A DNA stretch of 64,000 nt from Shewanella frigidimarina (GTDB lineage: Bacteria > Pseudomonadota > Gammaproteobacteria > Enterobacterales > Shewanellaceae). The notes beneath the pieces were generated by a model. It had not been told where the DNA came from. It was given only the letters and a program-made list of their open reading frames with translations, and searched no databases. Below, piece after piece: positions 8,991 to 18,785 of this stretch. The DNA is taken from the NCBI RefSeq assembly GCF_003797125.1, contig NZ_RKKE01000001.1, positions 806,001 to 870,000 of the forward strand. The letters are read 5' to 3'. How positions within the stretch are numbered: the stretch's first letter is position 1; each line of letters opens with the position of its first letter. The position numbers and the translations under genes were made by a program.

Positions 8991-9072
8991 TCTACAAAAC
9001 AAGTGTAATGCTAATGCCTTGTTACCTAGCGAGTTTGCTATAGTGTAACAACGGCTATGGTTGAGACTTGCT

Positions 9073-10032
9073 ATGAAACACATTTTATTTTCAACGTTAT
9101 TCTCCAGCTTGATATTGATCAGTGGCTGTACGCCAGCCACACCGTCACAAGCATTAGGCACTTTAGAGCGCGACCGAGTAATCCTTCGTTCAACCGCTGC
9201 AGAAATCATTACATCACAACCCATAAAAAAAGGCATGCAAGTCAACGCCGGTGACTTATTAGTCCAATTTGATACCCACAAACAAGCCGCGCGCTTAGCA
9301 GTAATGCAAGCGGAAGTGGTCAAAGCCCAAGCCTACTTATTAAAACTCACCAATGGTGAACGCCCAGAAGATATCGCCAGTGCCAATTCGGCGTTAAAAA
9401 GTGCCAACGCAACCAAAATTGAAGCGCAAAAATCTTATCAACGCAGCGCGAGTTTATTATCAAAAAATCTAGTCAGTGAAGCAGAGCGCGATCGTGCTTT
9501 AGCGCTTCGCGATCAAGCCAATGCAGAATATGATGCCGCCAACGATCGGCTTACAATATTGATCAAAGGCGTTCGCCAAGAAGATATTTTTCAAGCGCAA
9601 GCCACACTCGATGCAGCCAATGCCAACCTACGTTACGAGCAACAGGTTTACAGCGACTTAAGCATTCGTGCAACTCGCAACGGCAAGCTAGATAACTTGC
9701 CTTACAACGTAGGCGAGCGCGTCCAACTGAGTGCAATAGTTGCGGTTATTCAAGCTGATTCAGCACCCTACGCCAGAGTGTATATACCTGAACCCTATGC
9801 AGCCAAACTTCATATAGGCCAAACGTTGTCGGTCAGTGTAGACGGTATCGACAGCACATTTAACGGCACACTGCGTTGGATAAGTACTGAACCGGCATTT
9901 ACCCCCTACTACGCACTGAATCAAGCAGATCGGTCACGATTAGCCTTTCTAGCCGAAGTGAGTTTAGACAGTTCGGCCAGCGAACTACCTACGGGCATAC
10001 CAGCCCAAGTTATATTACCGACACAAAAATGA
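9073..10032 (+). CDS. HlyD/YbhG-type periplasmic adaptor lipoprotein
   Basis: A membrane-fusion protein of about 319 residues. The N-terminus is a lipoprotein signal with lipobox LISGC. A biotinyl-lipoyl-like half (VNAGDLLVQFD) is followed by a long coiled-coil hairpin rich in Ala, Gln and Lys (about 75-195), and a beta-barrel part with RATRNGKLDNLPYNVGERV. It should bridge the inner-membrane ABC exporter to the outer membrane. I use the ATG at 9073 (GAG seven bases before it) rather than the in-frame TTG at 9061. Its stop overlaps the ATPase start by four bases (ATGA), so they are translationally coupled. The cargo is unknown. Confidence 0.9.
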   Translation: MKHILFSTLFSSLILISGCTPATPSQALGTLERDRVILRSTAAEIITSQPIKKGMQVNAGDLLVQFDTHKQAARLAVMQAEVVKAQAYLLKLTNGERPEDIASANSALKSANATKIEAQKSYQRSASLLSKNLVSEAERDRALALRDQANAEYDAANDRLTILIKGVRQEDIFQAQATLDAANANLRYEQQVYSDLSIRATRNGKLDNLPYNVGERVQLSAIVAVIQADSAPYARVYIPEPYAAKLHIGQTLSVSVDGIDSTFNGTLRWISTEPAFTPYYALNQADRSRLAFLAEVSLDSSASELPTGIPAQVILPTQK

Positions 10033-11000
10033 CCTCATCCGTAGACCCACAATGGGTAATTCAAGCTCATGGGCTAACCAAAAAATTTGGCGACTTTACT
10101 GCGGTAGAGCAATTAGACTTATTGGTGCCTAAAGGCAACATTTATGGTTTTTTAGGCCCTAATGGCTGTGGTAAATCAACCACTATTAGAATGTTAACCG
10201 GTTTACTCACCCCCACTGAAGGCACCATTAATGTCATGGGGTTAGCCATCCCGAAGCAAGCTGAAGCATTACGCCATAATATTGGTTATATGACCCAAAA
10301 ATTTTCCCTCTACGATGACTTAACCGTTACAGAGAACTTGCAATTTATTGGCCGAATCTATGGTATCGACAATAGCACCTGCAAAAAACGCATTGATCAA
10401 CTGCAAAGCACTTACAAACTAAGCCAATATCAGCATCAACTGGCCGGTACCCTTAGCGGTGGACAAAGACAACGATTGGCCCTCGCCTGCGCATGTTTAA
10501 ATCAACCAAAATTACTGTTTTTAGATGAACCCACCTCAGCCGTTGATCCACAAAACAGGCGTGACTTCTGGGAGCAACTGTTCGATTTATCAGAACAAGG
10601 CACCAGTATTTTAGTGACTACCCATTATATGGATGAGGCCGAACGCTGCCATAAAATTGCCATTATGGAAAAAGGCAGGATCAGAGCGGATGACACGCCA
10701 AAAGCATTAATGGATAACATCAATGCCCATGTGGTTGAAATCAACACCACTGATTTAAGGCCGTTAAAACAAGCATTAATTAGCCACATTGAAGTGACCT
10801 CTGCGGCGCAGTTAGGCCATAGATTACGGGTATTGGTCAGCAAACAAGTGGCAGATCCTATCTCTTGGTTACTGCATCAGTGCCAACAGCATAATCACCC
10901 CGTTAACCTGCAAGATATTCACTTGGTTAGCGCTAATCTTGAAGACGTGTTTGTCAGTCATACTGGCCAGCGTGTTCCAGCCTCCCATGAAGCAACATAA
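10029..11000 (+). CDS. ABC transporter ATP-binding protein (YbhF/DrrA-type)
   Basis: A 323-residue ATPase with one nucleotide-binding domain: Walker A GPNGCGKST (43-51), signature LSGGQRQRLAL (142-152), Walker B LLFLDEPT (162-169) and the switch His in TTHYMDEAE. The C-terminal about 90 residues match the DrrA/YbhF accessory region. YbhF of enterics has two fused ATPase domains; this has one and would act as a homodimer. It lies between the adaptor lipoprotein (4-base overlap) and the permease (11-base gap), forming a drug or lipid export operon. Confidence 0.93.
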   Translation: MTSSVDPQWVIQAHGLTKKFGDFTAVEQLDLLVPKGNIYGFLGPNGCGKSTTIRMLTGLLTPTEGTINVMGLAIPKQAEALRHNIGYMTQKFSLYDDLTVTENLQFIGRIYGIDNSTCKKRIDQLQSTYKLSQYQHQLAGTLSGGQRQRLALACACLNQPKLLFLDEPTSAVDPQNRRDFWEQLFDLSEQGTSILVTTHYMDEAERCHKIAIMEKGRIRADDTPKALMDNINAHVVEINTTDLRPLKQALISHIEVTSAAQLGHRLRVLVSKQVADPISWLLHQCQQHNHPVNLQDIHLVSANLEDVFVSHTGQRVPASHEAT

Positions 11001-11011
11001 GGGCTAACAAC

Positions 11012-12121
11012 ATGCTGAACAGTATTCGCCATAGCTACATGCGTATTCACGCCATTACCGCTAAAGAAATTAAGCAGCTTATGCGCGACCGAATTACCTT
11101 TGCCATGGTGATAATGATCCCGCTGATCCAGCTGTTGTTATTCGGCTATGCCATCAATACTGATGTGCGGGCAATACCGGTAGCAATTGTTGATCAAAGT
11201 GATTCAGCTGTAGGACGCTGGATAGTCGAAGCGGTAAAAGTCACCCAGGTAGTGGAAGTCACATCCTATCTCACGACAGCAGAGCAAGCACAGGCTGCTA
11301 TTCGCCGTGGTGACATTAAAGCGGCATTAATTTTACCGCCTACTTTGAATGAAAAAATCGCACGCAATGAACCGATTGGCCAATGGATAGTCGATGGTTC
11401 AGACACCATGATTGCAGGCGCGATAAAGCAACTGCGCAACCTATCGCTCAACGATATTGTACCGGAGCAAACCAGCAACCAATCTCGGTTTGAAGTTAGC
11501 TTATTTTATAATCCGGAGCAGCGATCCGCGGTGAATATTGTTCCAGGTTTAATCGCCGTCATTCTGACCATGACCATGGTGCTGTTTACTTCATCAGCTA
11601 TCGTTCGTGAGCGTGAACGCGGCAACCTTGAATTATTGATCACCACCCCAATAAAGCCAATAGAACTGATGATTGGAAAAATATTGCCATACATCGTCAT
11701 CGGCTTAGTGCAAATGACCATTATTTTAGGCTTAGGCAATATTATTTTTGCAGTGCCCATCAATGGCGCTATCAGTCATTTATTGTTGGGCACGTTACTG
11801 TTTATTACCGCTAGCCTGACATTAGGGTTAATCATATCTACTATTGCAAAAACACAGCTACAAGCCATGCAAATGACCATTTTTGTATTATTGCCAACCA
11901 TATTACTCTCTGGATTTATCACCCCATTAGAAGCCATGCCGACAGCAGCAAAATGGATTGCCGAAGCACTGCCAGGAACCCATTTTATGCGGGTGATCCG
12001 AGCGATTGTGTTAAAAGGGGCAACGTTAGGCGAGTTAATAAACGATGTATTGTGGCTGGTGGGTTTTACAGTCATTGGATTATGGATTGCAGCGATGCGA
12101 TTTAGCAAACGATTAGATTAA
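11012..12121 (+). CDS. ABC-2 type permease (YbhS/YhhJ-like)
   Basis: A 369-residue inner-membrane permease. It has a cytoplasmic amphipathic N-terminus (IRHSYMRIHAITAKEIKQLM), TM1 at about 28-48, a large extracytoplasmic domain to about 170, and five more spans with the ERERGNLELLITTPI motif between TM2 and TM3 typical of ABC2_membrane_3. Enteric YbhGFSR has two different permeases; only one is present here, so a homodimer is expected. AAGGG upstream gives the start. It is the last gene of the operon. Confidence 0.9.
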   Translation: MLNSIRHSYMRIHAITAKEIKQLMRDRITFAMVIMIPLIQLLLFGYAINTDVRAIPVAIVDQSDSAVGRWIVEAVKVTQVVEVTSYLTTAEQAQAAIRRGDIKAALILPPTLNEKIARNEPIGQWIVDGSDTMIAGAIKQLRNLSLNDIVPEQTSNQSRFEVSLFYNPEQRSAVNIVPGLIAVILTMTMVLFTSSAIVRERERGNLELLITTPIKPIELMIGKILPYIVIGLVQMTIILGLGNIIFAVPINGAISHLLLGTLLFITASLTLGLIISTIAKTQLQAMQMTIFVLLPTILLSGFITPLEAMPTAAKWIAEALPGTHFMRVIRAIVLKGATLGELINDVLWLVGFTVIGLWIAAMRFSKRLD

Positions 12122-12147
12122 CGCCTATTGTATGACTCCAATAGGCG
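12122..12147. terminator. hairpin between convergent genes
   Basis: CGCCTATTG (12122-12130) pairs with CAATAGGCG (12139-12147), loop TATGACTC. It begins one base after the permease stop. There is no T run on either side, so simple intrinsic termination is uncertain; it may protect mRNA 3' ends. Confidence 0.5.
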
Positions 12148-12165
12148 CTAGAAAAATGGATCTAG

Positions 12166-12564
12166 TTATAAGCCACGGTCGATGACATATGCCTCGCCGT
12201 TACACTCTAAATAAACAGCACAAGACGAGTAATTAACTTTGCCGCATTGCTTCAACACAATGGCATTACCGCCTCGTTGGGTCACTTGTAATTTGAGTGA
12301 CTTAGTCATTGAAGACAAACTTGGAAGATCATCTAACTTTTCAGGATCTGATGAATTTTCACAATATGAAGTGGTCACATCGCCAAGAAACTGCGCTTTG
12401 AACCTAGACATTTCTGCTGAGGTGTAGGTATCAACCCCTGCTATTGTGGCGTTACCTAGCGCAATTGTACCCGCATTGGTTCGCAGTGACAGGTTAGAGC
12501 AACCCGACACAAACACCATACTCAAGATGGCGGCAACAGAGACAGTAAAAACAACGTACTTCAT
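12166..12564 (-). CDS. RcsF-like outer-membrane lipoprotein
   Basis: A 132-residue lipoprotein with lipobox FVSGC near residue 22. The mature domain carries four cysteines, and the last three are spaced C-x7-C-x5-C. The stress sensor RcsF has four cysteines forming two disulfides with C-x8-C-x5-C at the same place, and the segment GGNAIVLKQC resembles RcsF's ANAVLL-HSC. I therefore read it as an RcsF-fold protein, but the similarity is judged by eye. No Rcs phosphorelay genes are nearby. I start at the ATG at 12564, with AAGGA upstream; a longer frame begins 20 codons earlier without a ribosome site. Confidence 0.7.
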   Translation of the reverse strand: MKYVVFTVSVAAILSMVFVSGCSNLSLRTNAGTIALGNATIAGVDTYTSAEMSRFKAQFLGDVTTSYCENSSDPEKLDDLPSLSSMTKSLKLQVTQRGGNAIVLKQCGKVNYSSCAVYLECNGEAYVIDRGL

Positions 12565-12624
12565 AAAAAATCCTTTTAAAAAAGCATGTTCATCAATGTA
12601 CTGATAAACATGCTTAATAATCAT

Positions 12625-12659
12625 TTGGCTAAAGTTAACCTAAAATAACACTTAGCCAA
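12625..12659 (-). other. hairpin after the symporter gene
   Basis: TTGGCTAA (12625-12632) pairs with TTAGCCAA (12652-12659) across a 19-base loop, 15 bases after the symporter stop. There is no clear T run, so it is a possible weak terminator only. Confidence 0.35.
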
Positions 12660-12674
12660 CTATTTACGACAATA

Positions 12675-14048
12675 TTAATTGGCTTTTTGTTTTGCGTTAA
12701 GCGCTCTTTGCTTGAGAAAGTATTCGCGAGTTAAGCCAAATACCACAGGGCTTAATAGCACTAACGCAATTAAGTTTGGAATCGCCATCATCGCGTTCAA
12801 TGTGTCGGCTAATAACCAAATAAATTCTAGCGAACTCACTGCACCTAAAGGCACAACTAAGGTCCAGATTAGACGAAATGGCTTAACTGCTTTGTCGCCT
12901 AATAAGTATTGAACACATTTTTCGCTGTAGAAACTCCACCCTAAAATAGTGGTAAAGGCAAACACAGCCAAAGCGATGGCCACGATATAGTTACCCATGG
13001 GCAGTGCATGTGAAAATGCTAGAGAGGTTAATGCTGCGCCGTTTTCGCCAGATGTCCATGCACCAGAAACCACAATCGCCAAGCCCGTTATTGAACATAC
13101 AATGAGCGTGTCAATGAACGTACCTAACATGGCCACTAAACCTTGCTTCACTGGGTTATTCGTTTGCGCCGCCGCATGGGCAATTGGCGCACTTCCTAAC
13201 CCGGCTTCATTTGAAAATACCCCACGTGCCACACCAAAACGAATCGCAGCCCATACCGCCGCCCCCGCAAAACCACCTTGGGCCGCTACTGGGTTAAAGG
13301 CACTTTCAATAATCAACATAAAAGCAGCAGGCACTTCGTCTGCATATACAACTAATACCGCTAAACCAGCGGTAATATAAAATACCGTCATCAATGGCAC
13401 TAACTTACCAGCCACTTCAGCAATACGTTTAATACCGCCCATGAGTACCGCACCCACCAGCACCATTAACACCACACCTGTAACCCAACTAGGTACACCA
13501 AAGTTACTGCTCATCGCATCAGCAACTGAGTTAGCTTGTACGGTATTACCAATACCAAAACCGGCAATCGAGCCAAACAGAGCAAATGCAGTACCTAACC
13601 AGGCCCATTTGCTGCCTAAACCATTCTTGATGTAATACATCGGGCCGCCAACATGGTTACCGTTAGCATCTGTCTCACGATATTTTACCGCCAGAACGGC
13701 TTCCGAAAACTTAGTCGCCATACCCACGAGCGCCGTACACCACATCCAAAATAATGCCCCTGGCCCACCAATAAAAATCGCCGTAGCCACACCAGCAATG
13801 TTACCCGTACCAATGGTGGCCGATAATGAAGTCATGAGGGCATTAAATGGACTAACATCACCTTTTTCACTTTCATCAGTAACCTGACGACCCGACCATA
13901 ATAATTTAAAACCTCGATTCAGCTTTAAAATAGGCATGAATTTTAAGCCTATCGACAAAAACAACCCGACCCCTAAAATCAAAATAAGCATGGGAACGCC
14001 CCATACTATACTGTTAATCATACTGACAAATTGCGTGACTGCTTCCAT
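12675..14048 (-). CDS. alanine/glycine:cation symporter (AGCS family)
   Basis: A 457-residue inner-membrane carrier with about 10-11 spans. The AGCS signature is present: SLSATIGTGNIAGVATAI (residues about 72-89), then GGPGALFWMW, GGPMYYIKNGLG and RGVFSNEAGLGSAPIAHAAA. It should import alanine or glycine with sodium (or protons). Length matches the family (about 450-490). The ATG at 14048 has GAGG eight bases upstream. It is a single gene; there is no local regulator. Confidence 0.95.
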   Translation of the reverse strand: MEAVTQFVSMINSIVWGVPMLILILGVGLFLSIGLKFMPILKLNRGFKLLWSGRQVTDESEKGDVSPFNALMTSLSATIGTGNIAGVATAIFIGGPGALFWMWCTALVGMATKFSEAVLAVKYRETDANGNHVGGPMYYIKNGLGSKWAWLGTAFALFGSIAGFGIGNTVQANSVADAMSSNFGVPSWVTGVVLMVLVGAVLMGGIKRIAEVAGKLVPLMTVFYITAGLAVLVVYADEVPAAFMLIIESAFNPVAAQGGFAGAAVWAAIRFGVARGVFSNEAGLGSAPIAHAAAQTNNPVKQGLVAMLGTFIDTLIVCSITGLAIVVSGAWTSGENGAALTSLAFSHALPMGNYIVAIALAVFAFTTILGWSFYSEKCVQYLLGDKAVKPFRLIWTLVVPLGAVSSLEFIWLLADTLNAMMAIPNLIALVLLSPVVFGLTREYFLKQRALNAKQKAN

Positions 14049-14197
14049 GTAAAAAACCTCATAATGAGTAATGACTTATGTCGAATATTATAATTATTAG
14101 ATATTTGGTTATTTTTATTATGGTTACAGTGGCCCAACTCCACTGCAACGATTGCATTTTTTAGATTACCCCGATTAAGTTAACCATGGCAACCCAC

Positions 14198-14244
14198 CGC
14201 ATGACCTAATGAATCATCTTCAAGATGAGTCATTAGCTCATGCG
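14198..14244. repeat. 47-base imperfect palindrome downstream of the SRPBCC gene
   Basis: CGCATGA (14198-14204) pairs with TCATGCG (14238-14244), and the intervening sequence continues the pairing through CTAATGA/TCATTAG and TCATCTT/AAGATGA with a few mismatches. It begins nine bases past the stop of the SRPBCC gene. No T run follows, so it may be a 3'-end stabiliser or transcription barrier rather than a standard terminator. Confidence 0.6.
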
Positions 14245-14252
14245 CATACAAA

Positions 14253-14786
14253 TTATTTTTCGAGTACCACTTTCAATGACTCTAGACCTTGCTGTAAATC
14301 AGCACCTATCATGGTTTCAAAATCGATAAACAAAAACATTAAGTTAGTTGGATAAGCAAAGTGACCACTAAACCCCCAATCAACTTTAGTTTGATTAGCA
14401 TTAACGGATGCAGTGCTCATATAGGCAGGCTCGGTCGCTTCAAAGGGTGAGATAAACCGTAATTCAAAATCGATACGTTTACCTTCATCTATGGCAATAA
14501 TTTCTTGCTCGCCAACACCTACATCAGGGTTTTCACTGGCCCAGGCAGACACAAAGCCTACTGCCGCATCAGTACCGCGGTAGGTTTTGACCATATCGGG
14601 ATCCATTTGCGCCCACTTACTGAAATTATCCTGGTTTTTTAGATGTTTAACGTAATTAAAAACCTCGGAAATCGGTTTATCTATGGTGATAGTGCGAGTG
14701 ACTGAATAGTCTTTTTGAACAAATAGGGCGACAACAAAAGGGATCGCAATAATAGTCGCGACAACAACGAGAATTTTTCTAAGCAT
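14253..14786 (-). CDS. SRPBCC (polyketide cyclase/START-like) protein, membrane anchored
   Basis: A 177-residue protein. One N-terminal membrane anchor (about 2-21) is followed by an SRPBCC ligand-pocket fold: SVTRTITIDKPISEVFNYV, then FSKWAQMDPD, and the C-terminal helix LQQGLESLKVVLEK. Members bind small hydrophobic ligands; the ligand here is unknown. The start chosen is the ATG at 14786 with GAGG nine bases before it, not the TTG further up. It stands alone between the symporter and cupin genes. Confidence 0.82.
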   Translation of the reverse strand: MLRKILVVVATIIAIPFVVALFVQKDYSVTRTITIDKPISEVFNYVKHLKNQDNFSKWAQMDPDMVKTYRGTDAAVGFVSAWASENPDVGVGEQEIIAIDEGKRIDFELRFISPFEATEPAYMSTASVNANQTKVDWGFSGHFAYPTNLMFLFIDFETMIGADLQQGLESLKVVLEK

Positions 14787-15014
14787 TATTATTATCCTCA
14801 AGTATACATAGCGTTATATGACAGACTTTTTGGCTTAATGGCCAAAACGCAATCTCCTCAGTATACCGACTAACAGCAGGCTAACAATAAAAATTAACAT
14901 CTAGTTAACAGTAGTTTCTCATTAAACACACAACTGACTTTGCACCAACGGCTAGCGCTAGAAATGCACTAGCATGAGCAGAGGCCTTTAATAAATGACA
15001 AACCTTTGCCTACA

Positions 15015-15380
15015 TTATATCCACTGGTCATTTAACGCCGTTCGATCGCTATCGATTTCGCCCGTATTGACGACACCTCGAGGTTCGATAATCATGATTT
15101 TGCATTCTCCTTTCGCCATGGGCTTATGCTCAACACCTTTAGGAATAACATACATTTCCCCAGCCTGAAGTGTGATGTTCTGATCGCGAAAAGCAATCTG
15201 CAACGTTCCCTCCATCACAATAAATACTTCGTCAGTATCGGCATGTTCATGCCAAACAAACTCACCCTCGACCTTAACCAATTTAAATTGATAGTCATTC
15301 ATTTCCGCAATCACACGAGGAGACCAATGCTGATTGAACAAAGAGAACTTGTCATTGAAATTAATCACTTTCGTTTGCAT
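15015..15380 (-). CDS. small cupin-domain protein
   Basis: A 121-residue single-domain cupin. Motif 1 reads WHEHADTDEVFIVMEGTLQ (about 43-61) with the metal-type His/His/Glu set, and motif 2 is GEMYVIPKGVEHKP. It is probably a cytoplasmic metal-binding enzyme or sensor of unknown substrate. AGGGAC precedes the ATG. The (TTATGG)n microrepeat lies 25 bases upstream of the start. Confidence 0.88.
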   Translation of the reverse strand: MQTKVINFNDKFSLFNQHWSPRVIAEMNDYQFKLVKVEGEFVWHEHADTDEVFIVMEGTLQIAFRDQNITLQAGEMYVIPKGVEHKPMAKGECKIMIIEPRGVVNTGEIDSDRTALNDQWI

Positions 15381-15404
15381 AGAAACGTCCCTAATGAATG
15401 GTAA

Positions 15405-15428
15405 TTATGGTTATGGTTATGGTTATGA
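15405..15428. repeat. hexamer microrepeat TTATGG
   Basis: Three exact TTATGG units (15405-15422) followed by a degenerate fourth (TTATGA). It lies between the CWC gene's end and the cupin start, upstream of the cupin gene, where copy number could vary. Confidence 0.8.
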
Positions 15429-15701
15429 TTTTAATTCTGATTTTGGTTCTGGTGAATAAGTTTCGACGGGATCGCTATTGAATTGTTGCGCCAATTTAGT
15501 CATACATGACTGACAAACACATTGGCCATTCGGCAAATCAACCAAAGTAGATGCCGCTTTGTATTGTGCAATGATCAATGGCATGTTTAACGCTTGCTCA
15601 GCACACCAGCATGCATCGATGGCTAACCCTTGCTCCATCGCACAACCATTAGCTTGCTGGCAAAGTGGGCACGATTGTGCTGCTGAAGTAAATAATGTCA
15701 T
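15423..15701 (-). CDS. cysteine-rich CWC family protein
   Basis: A 92-residue protein with cysteine pairs CPLC, CAME, ACWCAEQ and QCVCQSC. The CPxC...CWC...CxCxxC layout is that of the cysteine-rich CWC family (PF14375), small zinc- or metal-binding proteins of unknown role. I start at the ATG at 15701, ten residues before the first CPxC; a longer frame upstream has no matching family sequence. The last bases overlap the hexamer repeat. It lies upstream of the cupin gene on the same strand and may be co-transcribed. Confidence 0.78.
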   Translation of the reverse strand: MTLFTSAAQSCPLCQQANGCAMEQGLAIDACWCAEQALNMPLIIAQYKAASTLVDLPNGQCVCQSCMTKLAQQFNSDPVETYSPEPKSELKS

Positions 15702-15804
15702 TGCCCTGCCTATATGGTGATGATGATAAATGAATATACTGACATTTATCATCATGCTCAATAAACGCTATGCGCATTACATTTCTGAAAACGTATTAAC
15801 AATC

Positions 15805-15840
15805 GATAAAAATACCCACTAAGCGTTAACTTAATGGGTA
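15805..15840 (-). terminator. rho-independent terminator of tsdBA
   Basis: On the minus strand TACCCATTAAG (15840-15830) pairs with CTTAGTGGGTA (15823-15813) with one G-U pair, followed by TTTTTATC. It lies 41 bases beyond the tsdA stop. Confidence 0.82.
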
Positions 15841-15880
15841 TAACTGACAATGATTGATGGTTAATACAGAGCCAATATGA

Positions 15881-16999
15881 TTACTTTATATTATTTTTAA
15901 GCGGAAAAACCGGATATGAGGCCGTTCCCAAAACAGGCTTACCAGCAACGGATTGGCCATAATATCCTTGGTGCTTATGATAGGTGGCTTGAGTCTTACT
16001 CACATCACCGTTAAAACGAGGATCTTGTGGGCGATCAAACGAATTAAGGTAAGCCGCTACATCCCAAGCTTGCTGAACCGTTAATTGCACGCTTTTGCCT
16101 AAAGGCATATTTTCATAAATAAAGTCAGCTGCAGTATTGACCCTATGCATGCCAGCGCCCCAATTATAGCTTTGAGCTCCCCATAATGGTGGCAATGCAG
16201 TAACACCAGCAATCACTTGTCCTTGACCATCTTCACCATGACACACTTGGCAATGTGTTTGATAAACTACCTGGCCGCGTTCTGGAGAATAGGCCAGTTC
16301 AGGTTGAGATGTTTTCGGATAGCCGCGCCCAGGAAGCTGGCTTAACGCTGCTATATCCAAATGTTTAGCAATAGCTGCTGGCATTGGGAAATCATCCCGT
16401 TTACCACCTTTAACCAACTCCACATCAGACAATTCAGGCACTGGGCCAGCAACCTTGTATTGGTCCATTAATCCGCTCATGCCTAACCAGTAAGAATAGG
16501 CCGATATTGCTACTAGCTCAGGAGAGTTTGCCGCCGGAGCTTTACCGTTCATCGAATAGGTAAAACAACCTTGTATGCGCTCTTGAAAAGAGTTTACTTT
16601 ATCGTTTTTCTTGCGATAAGCAGGATAAGCAAAGTATGCCGCCCATAAAGGCGATGCATTGGCTTGTCGTCCTGAATTCATATGGCAGTTAACACAGTTG
16701 AGCTCATTGCCAACATACTTATCTCGCAGTTGTTGGGTGTTAACAAACAATTGATAACCTAAACGAACCTTGTCACCAAAATCCCCCTCAGGAATAGCAG
16801 TTAATGGTGCGGGTTGAAGATAAACAGCATCAGCTTTTTTCTCCAGCGCAGGTAATGCAGCTTGGCGATCGGGTAGTGTCGTCGAAGACTCAGACGATTT
16901 TACCGCAGTAGGCTTCGCCGGAACTTCGGTCATTAATTCATCGGCCTGTAAAGGCAAGCTAAACAGAGCGCCAATGGTCAATAGCGATAATAATTTCAT
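15881..16999 (-). CDS. tsdA: thiosulfate dehydrogenase / tetrathionate reductase TsdA, diheme cytochrome c
   Basis: A 372-residue periplasmic enzyme with signal peptide MKLLSLLTIGALFSLPLQA. It has two heme sites, CVNCH at 102-106 and CQVCH at 250-254. Cys145 in IQGCFTYSMNGK is the extra conserved cysteine that serves as the unusual axial ligand of the active-site heme in TsdA. It interconverts thiosulfate and tetrathionate; direction depends on redox partners. The tsdB gene lies 10 bases upstream, as in tsdBA operons. I start at the ATG at 16999, seven bases after AAGGA; the ATG two codons upstream is only one base from it. The operon ends with a terminator at 15805-15840. Confidence 0.88.
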   Translation of the reverse strand: MKLLSLLTIGALFSLPLQADELMTEVPAKPTAVKSSESSTTLPDRQAALPALEKKADAVYLQPAPLTAIPEGDFGDKVRLGYQLFVNTQQLRDKYVGNELNCVNCHMNSGRQANASPLWAAYFAYPAYRKKNDKVNSFQERIQGCFTYSMNGKAPAANSPELVAISAYSYWLGMSGLMDQYKVAGPVPELSDVELVKGGKRDDFPMPAAIAKHLDIAALSQLPGRGYPKTSQPELAYSPERGQVVYQTHCQVCHGEDGQGQVIAGVTALPPLWGAQSYNWGAGMHRVNTAADFIYENMPLGKSVQLTVQQAWDVAAYLNSFDRPQDPRFNGDVSKTQATYHKHQGYYGQSVAGKPVLGTASYPVFPLKNNIK

Positions 17000-17009
17000 A
17001 GCCATGTCC

Positions 17010-17642
17010 TTATTTTATATTGGCAAAAAACTGAGATAACCCATCGATTTCGGCAGCCGTTAATTTCAGCGCAATATTGCCCATCATGTTATCAGCATCG
17101 CCTGTGCGAGAGCCCTCTTGCCAGGCTAACAATTGAGTTTTAAGGTAACTGGCTTGTTGCCCCGCTAAACGAGGAAACTGCCCGCCCCCCACGGCAGACG
17201 GACCATGGCAACTCACACACGCTGGAATGGTACGTGACCAATCACCTTGAAAGGCTAATGTTTCGAAAGGATCGCTAATACCAACCTTGTCACCACGAAA
17301 TTGGAGCTGAATGTCTGCAACAGGTTGCTGACTAAAATATTGCGCCACCACAGCAATATTTTCACCTTGCACCGTAGCAGCCATTGCCAACATGGTTGGG
17401 TTTTGACGTTTACCGGCATGAAATAACGCAAGTTGATTGCTGATGTAATCGGCAGATAAGCCTGCTAAACGAGGGCCAATAATATCGATACCTTGACCTT
17501 GTGCACCGTGGCAAGAAGTACACAGCTGAGCCGCGGCTGGAACCGGCAGTTGTGGGGGAGTTGTTTCTGCAGCTTCTGCTGTCATAACAGTTAACATCGT
17601 TATGCCAGCCAATGCAGCGAACTTGTACAAGGATGTTTTCAT
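17010..17642 (-). CDS. tsdB: TsdB-type diheme cytochrome c (c4-like), electron partner of TsdA
   Basis: A 210-residue periplasmic protein with a signal peptide ending near AEA-AE. It is a duplicated class I cytochrome, with CTSCH at 41-45 and CVSCH at 142-146, each followed by the GxxAxQG/GGGQFPRLAGQ-type loops of cytochrome c4. In tsdBA operons this diheme protein passes electrons between TsdA and the respiratory chain. I use the ATG at 17642 (seven bases after GAGG) among three adjacent in-frame starts. It is followed by tsdA ten bases later. Confidence 0.87.
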   Translation of the reverse strand: MKTSLYKFAALAGITMLTVMTAEAAETTPPQLPVPAAAQLCTSCHGAQGQGIDIIGPRLAGLSADYISNQLALFHAGKRQNPTMLAMAATVQGENIAVVAQYFSQQPVADIQLQFRGDKVGISDPFETLAFQGDWSRTIPACVSCHGPSAVGGGQFPRLAGQQASYLKTQLLAWQEGSRTGDADNMMGNIALKLTAAEIDGLSQFFANIK

Positions 17643-17740
17643 CATCACACCTCTTTAGTCATTCGTGATTGGTTATTGTCATACCACCATAGGCTAAATA
17701 TATTTAAAAAAGAATACGGCAAACGTCGAATATTTAAACA

Positions 17741-17774
17741 AAAATCCCGTTAATGAAACCATTAACGGGATTTT
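17741..17774 (-). terminator. rho-independent terminator of metF (bidirectional)
   Basis: A perfect 15-bp stem, AAAATCCCGTTAATG (17741-17755) and CATTAACGGGATTTT (17760-17774), loop AAAC. T runs occur on both strands. It lies 24 bases past the metF stop and about 100 bases before tsdB, insulating the two units. Confidence 0.93.
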
Positions 17775-17798
17775 TGTTTGCGTAAACTTTACATTGTG

Positions 17799-18710
<912 letters not shown>

Positions 18711-18769
18711 TTAGGAGTCTATACCAATCAACTAAAATGATTAATTCAACTTAAATCATTTAGCCGTTT

Positions 18770-18785
18770 GGACGTCTATATGTCC
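18770..18785. promoter_or_regulatory. MetJ operator of metF
   Basis: Two adjacent eight-base met boxes, GGACGTCT and ATATGTCC, against the consensus AGACGTCT (seven and five matches). It lies upstream of metF, and metJ itself is about 5 kb away in this window. Confidence 0.75.

Noticed and set aside
13441..13635. Plus-strand ORF inside the symporter gene
   Set aside because: Antisense shadow of the well-conserved AGCS symporter.
15405..15428. Telomere-like or phase-variation repeat
   Set aside because: Only three full hexamers outside coding start; too short to claim phase variation.
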